Assembly (NCBI GenBank): GCA_050014415.1
Contig: JBEKDJ010000198.1
Span: forward strand, 1 to 8,921
Reading direction: 5' to 3'
Source: JBEKDJ01 sp050014415
GTDB lineage: Bacteria > Desulfobacterota > BSN033 > UBA1163
Length of the DNA: 8,921 nt
Shown: one piece after another, positions 1 to 6,378 of the stretch
Layout: the number at the start of each line of letters is the position of its first letter
Numbering within the stretch: the first letter of the stretch is position 1
Position numbers and translations under genes: made by a program
Notes under the pieces: model-generated
What the model saw: only the letters and a program-made list of their open reading frames with translations
Databases searched by the model: none
Told to the model about the DNA's origin: nothing

Positions 1-63
1 TGCATGGCTTGTTCTTTTTATCGAGCTCATGCAGTGCTTATACCACGTTTTGTCGCTTCGCGA

Positions 64-115
64 ACCTGTTTTCATCCGCCCAGCAGAGCTGGGCGGTATT
101 CAACAGGTATTTCTT
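64..115 (+). terminator. Strong two-part hairpin upstream of the LiaF-like gene
   Basis: A perfect 9-bp stem (76-84 with 88-96, loop AGA) sits inside a second 7-bp stem (64-70 with 102-108), separated by a symmetric 5x5 internal loop. A moderately T-rich stretch (109-115) follows, and the ribosome binding site starts six bases later. The hairpin could be the terminator of a gene to the left of the window, or a structured leader or attenuator of the downstream operon. The lack of a clean T-run makes the terminator reading uncertain; the stem itself is plain in the sequence. Confidence 0.45.
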
Positions 116-132
116 ATAAAAAGGAGGAGGTT

Positions 133-672
133 ATGAAAATGGGAATAGGATTATTTATTGGAGTTTTGATTATCCTTTTAGGTTTGGGAATCATTGTGAA
201 TGTTATTTTCCACATCCATATTCCGATATTTATGATTCTTTTCGGATTGATTCTCATTTATATTGGTCTAAAAATCATATTAGGTCCTTGGTTTTCTTTC
301 CCCATTTGTCATGGAGAATCTGGAAATGTGATATTTCATGAGAGAACTTACCGTGGCCTTTCCGGAGATTCAAAAGAGTATAACGCTGTATTCGGAAAGG
401 CAGTGGTTGATTTAAGAGATATCGAACTTAAGGAAAAAGTTACACGAATAAAGATCAATGCCGTCTTTGGCGGTGTGAAGGTCCTTTTGAGCGCGGCGAC
501 GCCGGTCCGCATTAAAGCTGATGCTGTTTTCGGCGGGGTGCAATTGCCAGAAAATGTTACCGGCGCTTTTGGGACCTCTACCTATCAAAGCAGAAATTTT
601 AATGAGAATCAGAATTATTTATTGATTGAAGGAAGCGCAGGATATTTTAAAAGAGGGGAGTTCCTAAAATGA
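133..672 (+). CDS. LiaF-like membrane protein with toastrack-type C-terminal domain
   Basis: The protein has 179 residues. The ATG at 133 is chosen because AAGGAGGAGG lies directly before it; the longer in-frame extension to position 4 has no ribosome site and runs through the hairpin. Two hydrophobic segments (about residues 5-25 and 29-50) form a membrane hairpin. The soluble C-terminal half holds three repeats of an AVFG motif (residues 85-88, 110-113, 131-134) on successive beta strands. This pattern is typical of the LiaF/YvqF C-terminal domain (cell-wall-active antibiotic response family, formerly DUF2154). LiaF proteins sense or damp envelope-stress signalling in Firmicutes, but no LiaRS two-component genes are visible here. 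Its stop overlaps the next start (ATGA), so it is probably translated together with the ABC transporter and may act as an accessory or sensor. The family call is good; the exact role is inferred. Confidence 0.8.
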   Translation: MKMGIGLFIGVLIILLGLGIIVNVIFHIHIPIFMILFGLILIYIGLKIILGPWFSFPICHGESGNVIFHERTYRGLSGDSKEYNAVFGKAVVDLRDIELKEKVTRIKINAVFGGVKVLLSAATPVRIKADAVFGGVQLPENVTGAFGTSTYQSRNFNENQNYLLIEGSAGYFKRGEFLK

Positions 673-1565
673 CGGCAGTTGAAGTCAATCACCTAATCAA
701 GTCCTTTTCAGGCAAGACCGCGGTCAATGACTTATCCTTTTCTGTCGTTCCTGGAGAAATCGTGGGTCTCATTGGTCCTAATGGTGCGGGTAAAAGTACC
801 ACCATTAAGACGATACTCGATTTCATCAAGCCTGACTCGGGTGAAGTGACACTATTTGGCGATACGTTGAATGAAGCTAATAAGAATCATCTTGGCTACC
901 TGCCCGAGGAAAGAGGGTTATACAAGAAATTAGCTGCAATTGACCTCATCATTTACCTTGCCTCTCTTAAGGGGATGGACAGGCGCTCAGCCGGAAAAAG
1001 CGCCAATGAGTTACTCCATCAAACCGGTATGCTATCAAACAAAAAAATGAAGATTGAGGAAATGAGCAAGGGCATGGGACAGATGATCCAATGGATCGTT
1101 ACTATTATCCATGACCCGAAATTAATTATTCTGGATGAGTCCTTCTCCGGTCTTGACCCGGTAAATACTGACCTATTAAAGAGAACGCTTGGCAACTTGA
1201 GGGATCGTGGTAAGGCCATCATCCTGAGTACTCACCAGATGAATGAAGTTGAGGAGCTTTGTGATCGCATACTCATGATAAACAACGGATGTGCAGTCCT
1301 TTACGGGAATCTGAAAGAAATCAAGTCAAGCTATAGAAATCATTCAGTTCTTGTGGATATCGAGGGGGAACTTGGAGAATTGCCGGGGGTGATAGAGAAA
1401 CGACCTCACAAAGGCTTTGTTGAATTAGTCCTGGATAGAGATACGACTCCTCAGCAAGTTCTCGAGAAATTGTTCAATCGTGGATTGACAGTTAACCGCT
1501 TTGAGATGGCTACTCTTTCACTCAATGAAATATTTCTGAAGATGGTGGGTAAAAAAGATGAATAA
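669..1565 (+). CDS. ABC transporter ATP-binding protein, NatA type
   Basis: This 298-residue cytoplasmic ATPase powers the ABC-2 permease encoded next. Visible motifs are the Walker A GPNGAGKST (residues 36-44), the segment YLPEERGLY (78-85) at the Q-loop position as is usual in NatA-like proteins, a divergent signature SKGMGQ (133-138), Walker B LIILDE (152-157), the D-loop SGLDP and the switch histidine H189. The C-terminal 80 residues match the DUF4162-type tail of this family. NatAB was described as a sodium exporter in Bacillus, but most members have unknown substrates, so sodium is not claimed. The start overlaps the LiaF-like stop by ATGA and the end overlaps the permease start by 8 bp, implying one coupled operon. 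Assignment to the ABC superfamily is nearly certain. Confidence 0.95.
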   Translation: MTAVEVNHLIKSFSGKTAVNDLSFSVVPGEIVGLIGPNGAGKSTTIKTILDFIKPDSGEVTLFGDTLNEANKNHLGYLPEERGLYKKLAAIDLIIYLASLKGMDRRSAGKSANELLHQTGMLSNKKMKIEEMSKGMGQMIQWIVTIIHDPKLIILDESFSGLDPVNTDLLKRTLGNLRDRGKAIILSTHQMNEVEELCDRILMINNGCAVLYGNLKEIKSSYRNHSVLVDIEGELGELPGVIEKRPHKGFVELVLDRDTTPQQVLEKLFNRGLTVNRFEMATLSLNEIFLKMVGKKDE

Positions 1566-2790
1566 AACATATCTGATATTCAAACATGAATTCCTGTATA
1601 CGATAAAAAGAATCGGATTCATCATCATGACCCTTATCGTGCCTTTATTGGCCCTTTTGGGTATTGGAATTGGCCAACTCATGTCAACCATGACCAAGCC
1701 ACCAGGCATAGAAATAAAGACCATAGGATATGTAGATGAGATTGGTAAATTTGAACATTATACCACTCAGGGAAACATGAAGCTGATTCGCTTTAATACC
1801 AAGGATGATGCCACTCAAGCCCTTATCAGAAAAGATGTTTCAGAATATTTTGTCATTCCGGAGGATTATACAATAGCCGGGGTCATTCGTCGGTATACCC
1901 TTGAGAAAGAGGTAGATACGTCCCCTATTACGAAAGGAGTTATTAAGAATTTCCTCACGAGCAATCTCTTAGCGGGTAAAGTGGATCCGGACATGATAAG
2001 CCTGATAGAATCTCCCTTGTACCTGGAGATCACCCGACTTACCAAAACCGGGGTCGTGGCTTCTGAACAAAGTGGAATCGGAAATATTATCATTCCCGGT
2101 GTTTTTAGCCTTCTGCTGGGCCTATCCCTGATGTTCAGCTCCAGTTACTTAATTCAAGGGCTGGGAGAGGAGAAAGAGAGCCGCCTCATTGAGGTATTAT
2201 TATCTTCGGTTTCTATTCGGCAGTTACTCACCGGTAAGATTTTGGCATTGGGTGCCGCTGGACTTGTGCAGGTCTTAGTCTGGCTGATCTCGGCACCGGC
2301 ATTATTAAACCTCGCCTCATCCTCTTTCGGCGGCTCTTTCGGCAGTTTTATCAGTAAAATACAAATACCCGCCAACTTTCTTATTCTAGGAATCGTCTAT
2401 TTTATTCTGGGTTATCTATTATTTGCCGTGCTTTCGGTAGGTGTCGGCGCCATCAGTCCCAATGCACGGGAAGGACAACAGCTATCAATGATATATACGC
2501 TTTCCGGCCCATTTACACCACTCTGGTTCTTATCTTTACTAATGATGTTTCCTAAAAGTCCAATTTGGATTGTCCTGACGATATTCCCTATCACAGCTCC
2601 CGTGGAGACGATGCTCAGGCTGGGTGTGACGGGTATTCCTACCTGGGAACTAGCTGCCAGTATAGCGGTGCTGGGACTTTCCATCATCGGGGGGTTGTTA
2701 TTGGCAATCAAGGTTTTTAGGGTTTATTTGCTTATGTACGGGAAGAGGCCGAGTTTCGGAAGAATTATTCACAATCTCAGGAGCGGATAA
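1558..2790 (+). CDS. ABC-2 type permease, NatB-like
   Basis: This 410-residue inner-membrane protein has the standard NatB/ABC2_membrane_3 layout. There is one N-terminal membrane helix (about residues 18-40), a large extracytoplasmic domain (about 45-175), then a bundle of some five helices from about residue 180 to 395. The conserved cytoplasmic coupling segment EEKESRLIEVLLSS follows the second helix. It is expected to form the transmembrane channel with the preceding ATPase; the substrate (ion, lipid, peptide or drug) cannot be read from the sequence. The ATG at 1558 lies inside the end of the ATPase gene, an 8-bp overlap. No third subunit follows, because the next gene is convergent. Confidence 0.9.
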   Translation: MNKTYLIFKHEFLYTIKRIGFIIMTLIVPLLALLGIGIGQLMSTMTKPPGIEIKTIGYVDEIGKFEHYTTQGNMKLIRFNTKDDATQALIRKDVSEYFVIPEDYTIAGVIRRYTLEKEVDTSPITKGVIKNFLTSNLLAGKVDPDMISLIESPLYLEITRLTKTGVVASEQSGIGNIIIPGVFSLLLGLSLMFSSSYLIQGLGEEKESRLIEVLLSSVSIRQLLTGKILALGAAGLVQVLVWLISAPALLNLASSSFGGSFGSFISKIQIPANFLILGIVYFILGYLLFAVLSVGVGAISPNAREGQQLSMIYTLSGPFTPLWFLSLLMMFPKSPIWIVLTIFPITAPVETMLRLGVTGIPTWELAASIAVLGLSIIGGLLLAIKVFRVYLLMYGKRPSFGRIIHNLRSG

Positions 2791-2825
2791 GTCTAGTTGG
2801 AAAGAAAAGGCTGTTGGATGTGCTT

Positions 2826-2860
2826 CCAAACCTTTGCCAAGCGGTTTTTGGTTATCTTTT
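2826..2860 (+). terminator. Possible terminator of the LiaF-NatAB operon
   Basis: CCAAACC (2826-2832) can pair with GGTTTTTGG (2843-2851) with a two-base bulge, followed by a T-rich stretch (2852-2860). It lies 36 bp after the permease stop. The stem is imperfect and competes with a TTGGAA/TTCCAA pairing (2797-2802 with 2824-2829), so this is a weak call. Confidence 0.3.
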
Positions 2861-2927
2861 GTAAGTAGTACCATGCGACATCACCGAATGTGGCTTCTAC
2901 AATGTGCTTGGAAACACAGTAGCAAAA

Positions 2928-2956
2928 CGACAAAACGCTCTGTCTTGCTTTTGTCG
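2928..2956 (-). terminator. Possible terminator of the SPASM radical SAM gene
   Basis: A perfect 8-bp inverted repeat, CGACAAAA (2928-2935) and TTTTGTCG (2949-2956), encloses a 13-base loop whose ends can add a GC/GC pair. On the minus strand the stem runs directly into TTTTGC. It lies about 55 bp downstream of the minus-strand gene that stops at 3012. Its A/T-rich arms would also let it work partly from the + side. Only four Ts follow, so confidence is moderate. Confidence 0.4.
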
Positions 2957-3011
2957 GCAACGGGAGATCAATTCCATTTCAAACAGCCAAAGTGTTATCA
3001 ATCATCAAACA

Positions 3012-4100
3012 TCATCCCAAGCCATCAATCCAGCACTGAGGATCATCGGCAAAAAGGTCGGGTTTGCCTTGAGTGACGGAATAAGCATAAGCCACTGCCC
3101 GGCACCCCCGGCACGAAGGCCAAAAAGAACATCGGCCACACTTTCCTCTGTAGCTCTCTCTTCTTCTCAGTTTCCAGAGAAGTCTGGAAGAGGCCCAGAT
3201 GGACCTCAGAGATCTTCTTCCCAGGTTTCCAGCGACTAAACCGATCCTGCGACAGGGCATCACCGATCCTTCGCTCGTGATGGTTACACCTGAAAAGCCT
3301 GCACTGCAGCCTGAAAGGGTCAAGTTACATCCTGAAGGAGGTACTGCGTCTAATAGTGTACCTGCCAGAGGGTCTCCAGAGACCACTTCAAAGGTAGGGC
3401 CGTTCAATGAGTTGACCTTGAGGTAGGCAGTCTTAAGCTCTTGAGGAGTAAGGATGCTGTCCAACAACGACTTTCCCCTTCCGCAAGGGACCATTCGAGA
3501 GAAGCCGATGCCATAAAAGCCCATCCCTCTGGCGACTTCCACTGTTTCTTCAATCTGATTGACATTGAGGCGGGAGAGAGTCACATTGGCACTTACTTGG
3601 TTCCCAGCTCCAACCAATCTTTCAACACCCTTTGCAGCCGCTGTGAAGCTCCCAGTCCCTCGGATGGCATCATGAAGATCCAGAGGTCCTTCGAGGCTGA
3701 CCTGAATGTCCGAGATTCCCAAGAGAGAGGCTCTTTTGGCATCCTCTCTCGTGAGGGTGGTACCATTCGTCATCAAGGCCACCTTGAATCCTTTTTCTTT
3801 TGAATAGGCGATGACATCCCAGAGTCCCACATAGAGAAAAGGCTCCCCTCCTGTAAAATGGACCGACGGGGAAACCCGAATGCCGTGCTCTTTCTCCCAG
3901 GCCTCAAACATCTCGGTTACCCCGTCGATCTCATCTTTAACTTCACTCGCCGTCATCTCATGAGTCCTTCTCCGCCCCTGGTAGCAATGGCGACATCGAA
4001 GATTACACCGCTCCGTGAGATGCCATTGAATGAAAAACTCAAAACTCTTTATTGCCGAACCGGCAATCATAGACTCTTTCACTTCTTTCACTTGAGACAC
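3012..4100 (-). CDS. Radical SAM/SPASM-domain enzyme, probable peptide maturase
   Basis: Counting from the GTG at 4100 the protein has 362 residues. The SAM-binding iron-sulfur motif CNLRCRHC is at C32/C36/C39, preceded by FFIQWHLTER, and GGEP is at 84-87. The C-terminal part fits a SPASM domain for auxiliary clusters: C265-x12-G-x4-C283, then C321-x2-C324-x5-C330-x2-C333, and a last C356 in DDPQCW, with an extra C258. Known SPASM enzymes include PqqE, AlbA-type and anaerobic sulfatase-maturating proteins; the CX2CX5CX2C spacing also resembles NirJ/AhbC/AhbD-type proteins. The start is uncertain: GTG 4100, GTG 4091 (GTGA overlap with the stop of the small gene upstream) or ATG 4070 are all possible and none has a strong ribosome site, which suggests translational coupling. 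The substrate is unknown; the adjacent small peptide is the obvious candidate. Confidence 0.9.
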   Translation of the reverse strand: MSQVKEVKESMIAGSAIKSFEFFIQWHLTERCNLRCRHCYQGRRRTHEMTASEVKDEIDGVTEMFEAWEKEHGIRVSPSVHFTGGEPFLYVGLWDVIAYSKEKGFKVALMTNGTTLTREDAKRASLLGISDIQVSLEGPLDLHDAIRGTGSFTAAAKGVERLVGAGNQVSANVTLSRLNVNQIEETVEVARGMGFYGIGFSRMVPCGRGKSLLDSILTPQELKTAYLKVNSLNGPTFEVVSGDPLAGTLLDAVPPSGCNLTLSGCSAGFSGVTITSEGSVMPCRRIGLVAGNLGRRSLRSIWASSRLLWKLRRRESYRGKCGRCSFWPSCRGCRAVAYAYSVTQGKPDLFADDPQCWIDGLG

Positions 4101-4195
4101 CGCTTGCCAGGTTCAGCAGCCCGCATGATTGCCCAGAACTTTGCTTCTTGCCGTCTGGCAAGCTCGTTCATCGTCGTCCTCTTCTTGGTCTTCAT
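4088..4195 (-). CDS. Small basic peptide (35 aa), candidate RiPP precursor of the adjacent SPASM enzyme
   Basis: On the minus strand AAAGGAGGTG lies five bases before an ATG at 4195, a near-ideal ribosome site. The frame encodes 35 residues and stops with TGA at 4088-4090, overlapping the GTG start options of the SPASM enzyme. The peptide begins MKTKKRTTMNEL, has a central QEAKFWAIMRAAE helix-like part and ends EPGKRCLK. It has about 11 basic and 3 acidic residues, a single Cys (position 33), a single Trp (21) and a single Phe (20). I do not recognise a family. The strong ribosome site and the overlap with a SPASM-type enzyme support a real gene and fit the PqqA/PqqE type of layout. Alternatives are a coupling leader ORF that only delivers ribosomes to the enzyme gene, or a small regulatory protein. 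Confidence 0.65.
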   Translation of the reverse strand: MKTKKRTTMNELARRQEAKFWAIMRAAEPGKRCLK

Positions 4196-4379
4196 CTCTT
4201 CACCTCCTTTCCTTGTGATTGGCCTGGGTCAAAATGGGCTGCGGCACGCTCCTGTCTTCTTTCCCTCTACGGGGTCTTACACTTGAAAAGAGGTTATTTC
4301 TTTCTGGTTAGTATTGCAAAGGAAGAATCGTTCCCCCGCTCATTTTATCGACGATCCCGGGTGGGGTAAATGGGGTATA

Positions 4380-4411
4380 TACGGTATTTCGGTTTGCCGC
4401 CTACGGTATTT
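4380..4411. promoter_or_regulatory. Paired 10-bp direct repeats, candidate operator
   Basis: TACGGTATTT occurs at 4380-4389 and 4402-4411, a spacing of 22 bp or about two helical turns, so both copies face the same side of the helix. Each core TACGGTA is itself nearly palindromic. They lie about 185-215 bp upstream of the small peptide start, where an activator could bind. No regulator family is recognised and chance is possible. Confidence 0.3.
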
Positions 4412-4540
4412 TAGTGGGGCGAAGAGGTTGAACGGGCCCGCAAGGCTTGTCTCACACTAGTTTTGACGTATCCCTCTCAAGAATTCCAATCCTTACTCTA
4501 AGTCCTCAAAGCATCGGTCTCTGCATCCACGTCATCAAAA

Positions 4541-4612
4541 GAGTTACAAGTTTCAGGTTCTTAGTTTAAGGTCTTTGAGAGCCTTCAACTTGAAACTCTA
4601 GACTTACAACTC
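4541..4612. repeat. Imperfect intergenic palindrome after the AmrS-like gene
   Basis: Bases 4541-4572 match the reverse complement of 4581-4612 at about 22 of 32 positions without gaps, around an 8-base centre. Several mismatches would be G-U pairs in RNA. It begins 13 bp beyond the minus-strand stop at 4626, so it would be at the 3' end of that transcript. It resembles in style the palindrome at 8251-8307 and may be a degenerate REP-like element or an RNA 3'-end structure. Confidence 0.4.
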
Positions 4613-4625
4613 GAAACCGAATTCT

Positions 4626-5639
4626 TTAAAGGCCCACCCCGTCGATCGAACTCTTACAACGAGGGCATTTCCCTTCTCTTATTTTGTATTCCTGGATGGA
4701 AAAGCCGAGCCGCTTGATCAAAAGCTCCTTGCATTGATAACAGTAGGTATGATTGCCCTCACCCTTCCCATTGGCAAGATAGACATAACGGAGACCCACC
4801 TCTCTACCGATCTCGTAGGCTTGATTGAGGACGTTGATAGGCGTGCTTTCCAGATAGCCCATTTTATACTCCGGATAAAATCGACTGACATGCCAAGGGA
4901 TAGCTTTATCGATTCTAGCAAGAAAGCCTGCAATCTTTCTCAGCTCTTCCTCAGAATCGTTTTGGCCAGGCACCAAGAGTGTCGTGACCTCAATCCAAAT
5001 ACCCAGTTTCTTCATCAATTCGATATTTTTGAGGACGGGAGAAAGTCTGCCTTTGCAAACCTTCAGATAATAATCATCGTTAAGGGATTTAAGATCGATG
5101 TTTGCAGCATCGAGGTATGGGAGGATCATGTGGATCATTTCTTCGGTCATGAAGCCATTGGTCACGAATACATTATACAGGCCCTCCTCCTTCGCCATTT
5201 GCGCAATCTCGTAGGCATACTCGAAAAATATGGTAGGCTCCGTATACGTATAGGATATACTTTTTGAATCTGTCAGTTTTGCATGGCTCACAACGTCTTC
5301 AGGCCTTACACCCTGAGAACGGAGACCCAGTTGTTTTGCCTCTTCTATTTGAGATATCTGCCAGTTCTGACAAAAACCGCACTGAAAATTACAGCCCGTC
5401 GCTGCAATCGAAAGAGAAACTGAACCAGGAAGAAAGTGGTAGAGGGGCTTCTTTTCTATAGGATCGACATTTTGCGCAATTAATTCACCATAGGCATGGG
5501 TGTAGAGTGTTCCTTCCCTGTTTTCCCTGACACCGCATATCCCATATTTCCCGGCAGAAATGATGCAATGGTGGCTGCACAAGAAACAGCGGACCTGATC
5601 GTTCTCCAATCTTTCATAGAGGGATGCCTCTTTGATCAT
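4626..5639 (-). CDS. amrS: AmrS-like radical SAM enzyme (AmmeMemoRadiSam system family)
   Basis: The protein has 337 residues, the usual length for this pyruvate-formate-lyase-activase-like family. An N-terminal cysteine group (C18, C21, C25, C35) precedes the SAM cluster motif CNFQCGFC (C83/C87/C90) followed by QNWQIS. Glu/Thr-rich YTYTEPTIFFEY and VFVTNGFM segments follow in the radical SAM barrel, and the protein ends with a zinc-ribbon-like pair CYQC and CPRC (about C300/C303 and C325/C328). These features match the AmrS family, whose partners Memo (AmrB) and AMMECR1 (AmrA) are often adjacent or fused; neither is in this window. The biochemical substrate is not settled as far as I know. 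The ATG at 5639 has GAGG about 7 bases upstream. The gene is on the same strand as the SPASM enzyme but 430 bp separate it from the peptide gene, so a shared transcript is uncertain. Confidence 0.88.
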   Translation of the reverse strand: MIKEASLYERLENDQVRCFLCSHHCIISAGKYGICGVRENREGTLYTHAYGELIAQNVDPIEKKPLYHFLPGSVSLSIAATGCNFQCGFCQNWQISQIEEAKQLGLRSQGVRPEDVVSHAKLTDSKSISYTYTEPTIFFEYAYEIAQMAKEEGLYNVFVTNGFMTEEMIHMILPYLDAANIDLKSLNDDYYLKVCKGRLSPVLKNIELMKKLGIWIEVTTLLVPGQNDSEEELRKIAGFLARIDKAIPWHVSRFYPEYKMGYLESTPINVLNQAYEIGREVGLRYVYLANGKGEGNHTYCYQCKELLIKRLGFSIQEYKIREGKCPRCKSSIDGVGL

Positions 5640-5765
5640 GATCTACCTCGCTCCTGCTCCGTTAAAATATATCACGGCTTCGTTCCCCGCCGGTCACAAA
5701 GGTGTCTGAAAATACAGTATATCCTTTCACAAAATACAGGATTCACCTTATATACTTTTGAATCG

Positions 5766-5784
5766 TTTCTAATTAGGTTAGAAA
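5766..5784. promoter_or_regulatory. Palindrome upstream of the AmrS-like gene, candidate operator
   Basis: TTTCTAA (5766-5772) and TTAGAAA (5778-5784) form a perfect 7-bp inverted repeat with a 5-base spacer, a shape typical of a dimeric repressor site. It lies about 130 bp upstream of the AmrS-like start. No regulator is identified; low-complexity A/T content makes chance plausible. Confidence 0.25.
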
Positions 5785-5920
5785 GAAAACTGTACCGGGT
5801 TGAAGAGTCATAGTTAAAACACCATCAGGGTTTGAGAAGAGGCAGATGGACACGAGGTCCCTTGGGGTCCCCAGTGGCGACTAAGTCTTAAGAGATCTTG
5901 TTAGCGCAGGACCTAATGAA

Positions 5921-5950
5921 GAAAAAGCCCTTCCGTAACCTCAGAAGGGC
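5921..5950 (-). terminator. Intrinsic terminator of the Hsp20 gene
   Basis: A perfect 7-bp stem, GCCCTTC (5927-5933) with GAAGGGC (5944-5950), encloses a 10-base loop. On the minus strand it is followed directly by a run of five Ts. It lies 26 bp past the Hsp20 stop and has all hallmarks of a Rho-independent terminator. Confidence 0.85.
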
Positions 5951-5975
5951 ATGAAGATATGAGCTTTGCCACCTG

Positions 5976-6275
5976 TTACTGAACCATGATATGTGTTCTC
6001 TTGTCCCAATCTTTGATCGGAGCAAAGATCTTGAGAAGGCCGTTGTCGAATTTAGCCTGTGCCTTACCAGACTCTATCTCATGGGCAAGCATAAAGCAAC
6101 CGGAATATTCTGTATCTTTCCCCCTGAGGGCTGTCACACAGAAGCTATCTTTTCTCATCTCAAGTAAAATGTCTTTCTTATCAACACCTGGAAGTTGTAC
6201 TTCGATATTGAGCCGTCCGCCTTTGTCGTCATGGGAGAAACAGGTGCATGGTGTTACTTTTGTCCTTTCGTCCAT
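5976..6275 (-). CDS. Short Hsp20/alpha-crystallin family protein
   Basis: The 99-residue protein is essentially a bare alpha-crystallin domain. RLNIEVQLPGVDKKDILLEM (residues 21-40) is the typical beta-strand block with LPGV, and FDNGLLKIFAP (76-86) is the conserved A-x-x-x-x-G-L-type strand near the end. A C-terminal I-x-V (96-98) resembles the IXI/V motif that docks subunits. Small heat-shock proteins hold unfolding proteins in an ATP-independent way. The usual family length is about 140-150, so the N-terminal arm that drives oligomer assembly is nearly absent. Four cysteines (10, 12, 46, 60) are unusual in this family. The ATG at 6275 is preferred because AGGGGGTG precedes it; an upstream in-frame TTG (6296) would overlap that site. 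The gene is monocistronic and divergent from the DoxX operon. Confidence 0.8.
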   Translation of the reverse strand: MDERTKVTPCTCFSHDDKGGRLNIEVQLPGVDKKDILLEMRKDSFCVTALRGKDTEYSGCFMLAHEIESGKAQAKFDNGLLKIFAPIKDWDKRTHIMVQ

Positions 6276-6350
6276 TGAAAACACCCCCTTTCTCAAGAAA
6301 AATATGGTGTTTCGACCTCACAAATTCAAGGTGAACGGGAATGAAATCTG

Positions 6351-6359
6351 TGATATAAA
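6351..6359 (+). promoter_or_regulatory. Extended -10 promoter of the DoxX operon
   Basis: TGATATAAA gives a TGn plus TATAAA extended -10 element; the -35 region (about 6331-6336, GTGAAC) is weak, as is common for extended -10 promoters. Transcription would start near 6366, some 12 bases before the structured leader. Motif match only. Confidence 0.4.
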
Positions 6360-6378
6360 TAGCTGAATCTTAACAACA

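Larger units (their letters stand above)
4196..4625. other. Gene-free stretch upstream of the small peptide gene
   Basis: I see no convincing gene in these 430 bases. They hold the peptide gene's ribosome site (about 4201-4210, minus strand), two copies of TACGGTATTT spaced 22 bp apart (4380 and 4402), and an imperfect palindrome (4541-4612) just beyond the AmrS-like stop. A promoter for the peptide/SPASM genes should lie here on the minus strand, but no sigma-70 or sigma-54 match is good enough to name. Confidence 0.5.
5640..5975. other. Gene-free stretch between the AmrS-like and Hsp20 genes
   Basis: No credible gene is seen in these 336 bases. The part next to the AmrS-like start is A/T-rich and contains TATACT- and TATATA-like hexamers on the minus strand that could be -10 elements, though no partner -35 is convincing. 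A palindrome is at 5766-5784 and the Hsp20 terminator is at 5921-5950. Confidence 0.5.

Noticed and set aside
4..132. N-terminal extension of the LiaF-like protein from ATG 4
   Set aside because: The extension crosses a strong hairpin, lacks a ribosome site and does not resemble the family, while ATG 133 has an ideal site.
3441..3803. Plus-strand open frames across 2834-4369 as genes
   Set aside because: They lie antisense to the SPASM enzyme or the peptide gene, lack ribosome sites and show no recognisable protein features.
4082..4090. Selenocysteine at the TGA ending the small peptide
   Set aside because: Readthrough would add only two lysines before the next TGA and there is no suitable hairpin or motif.
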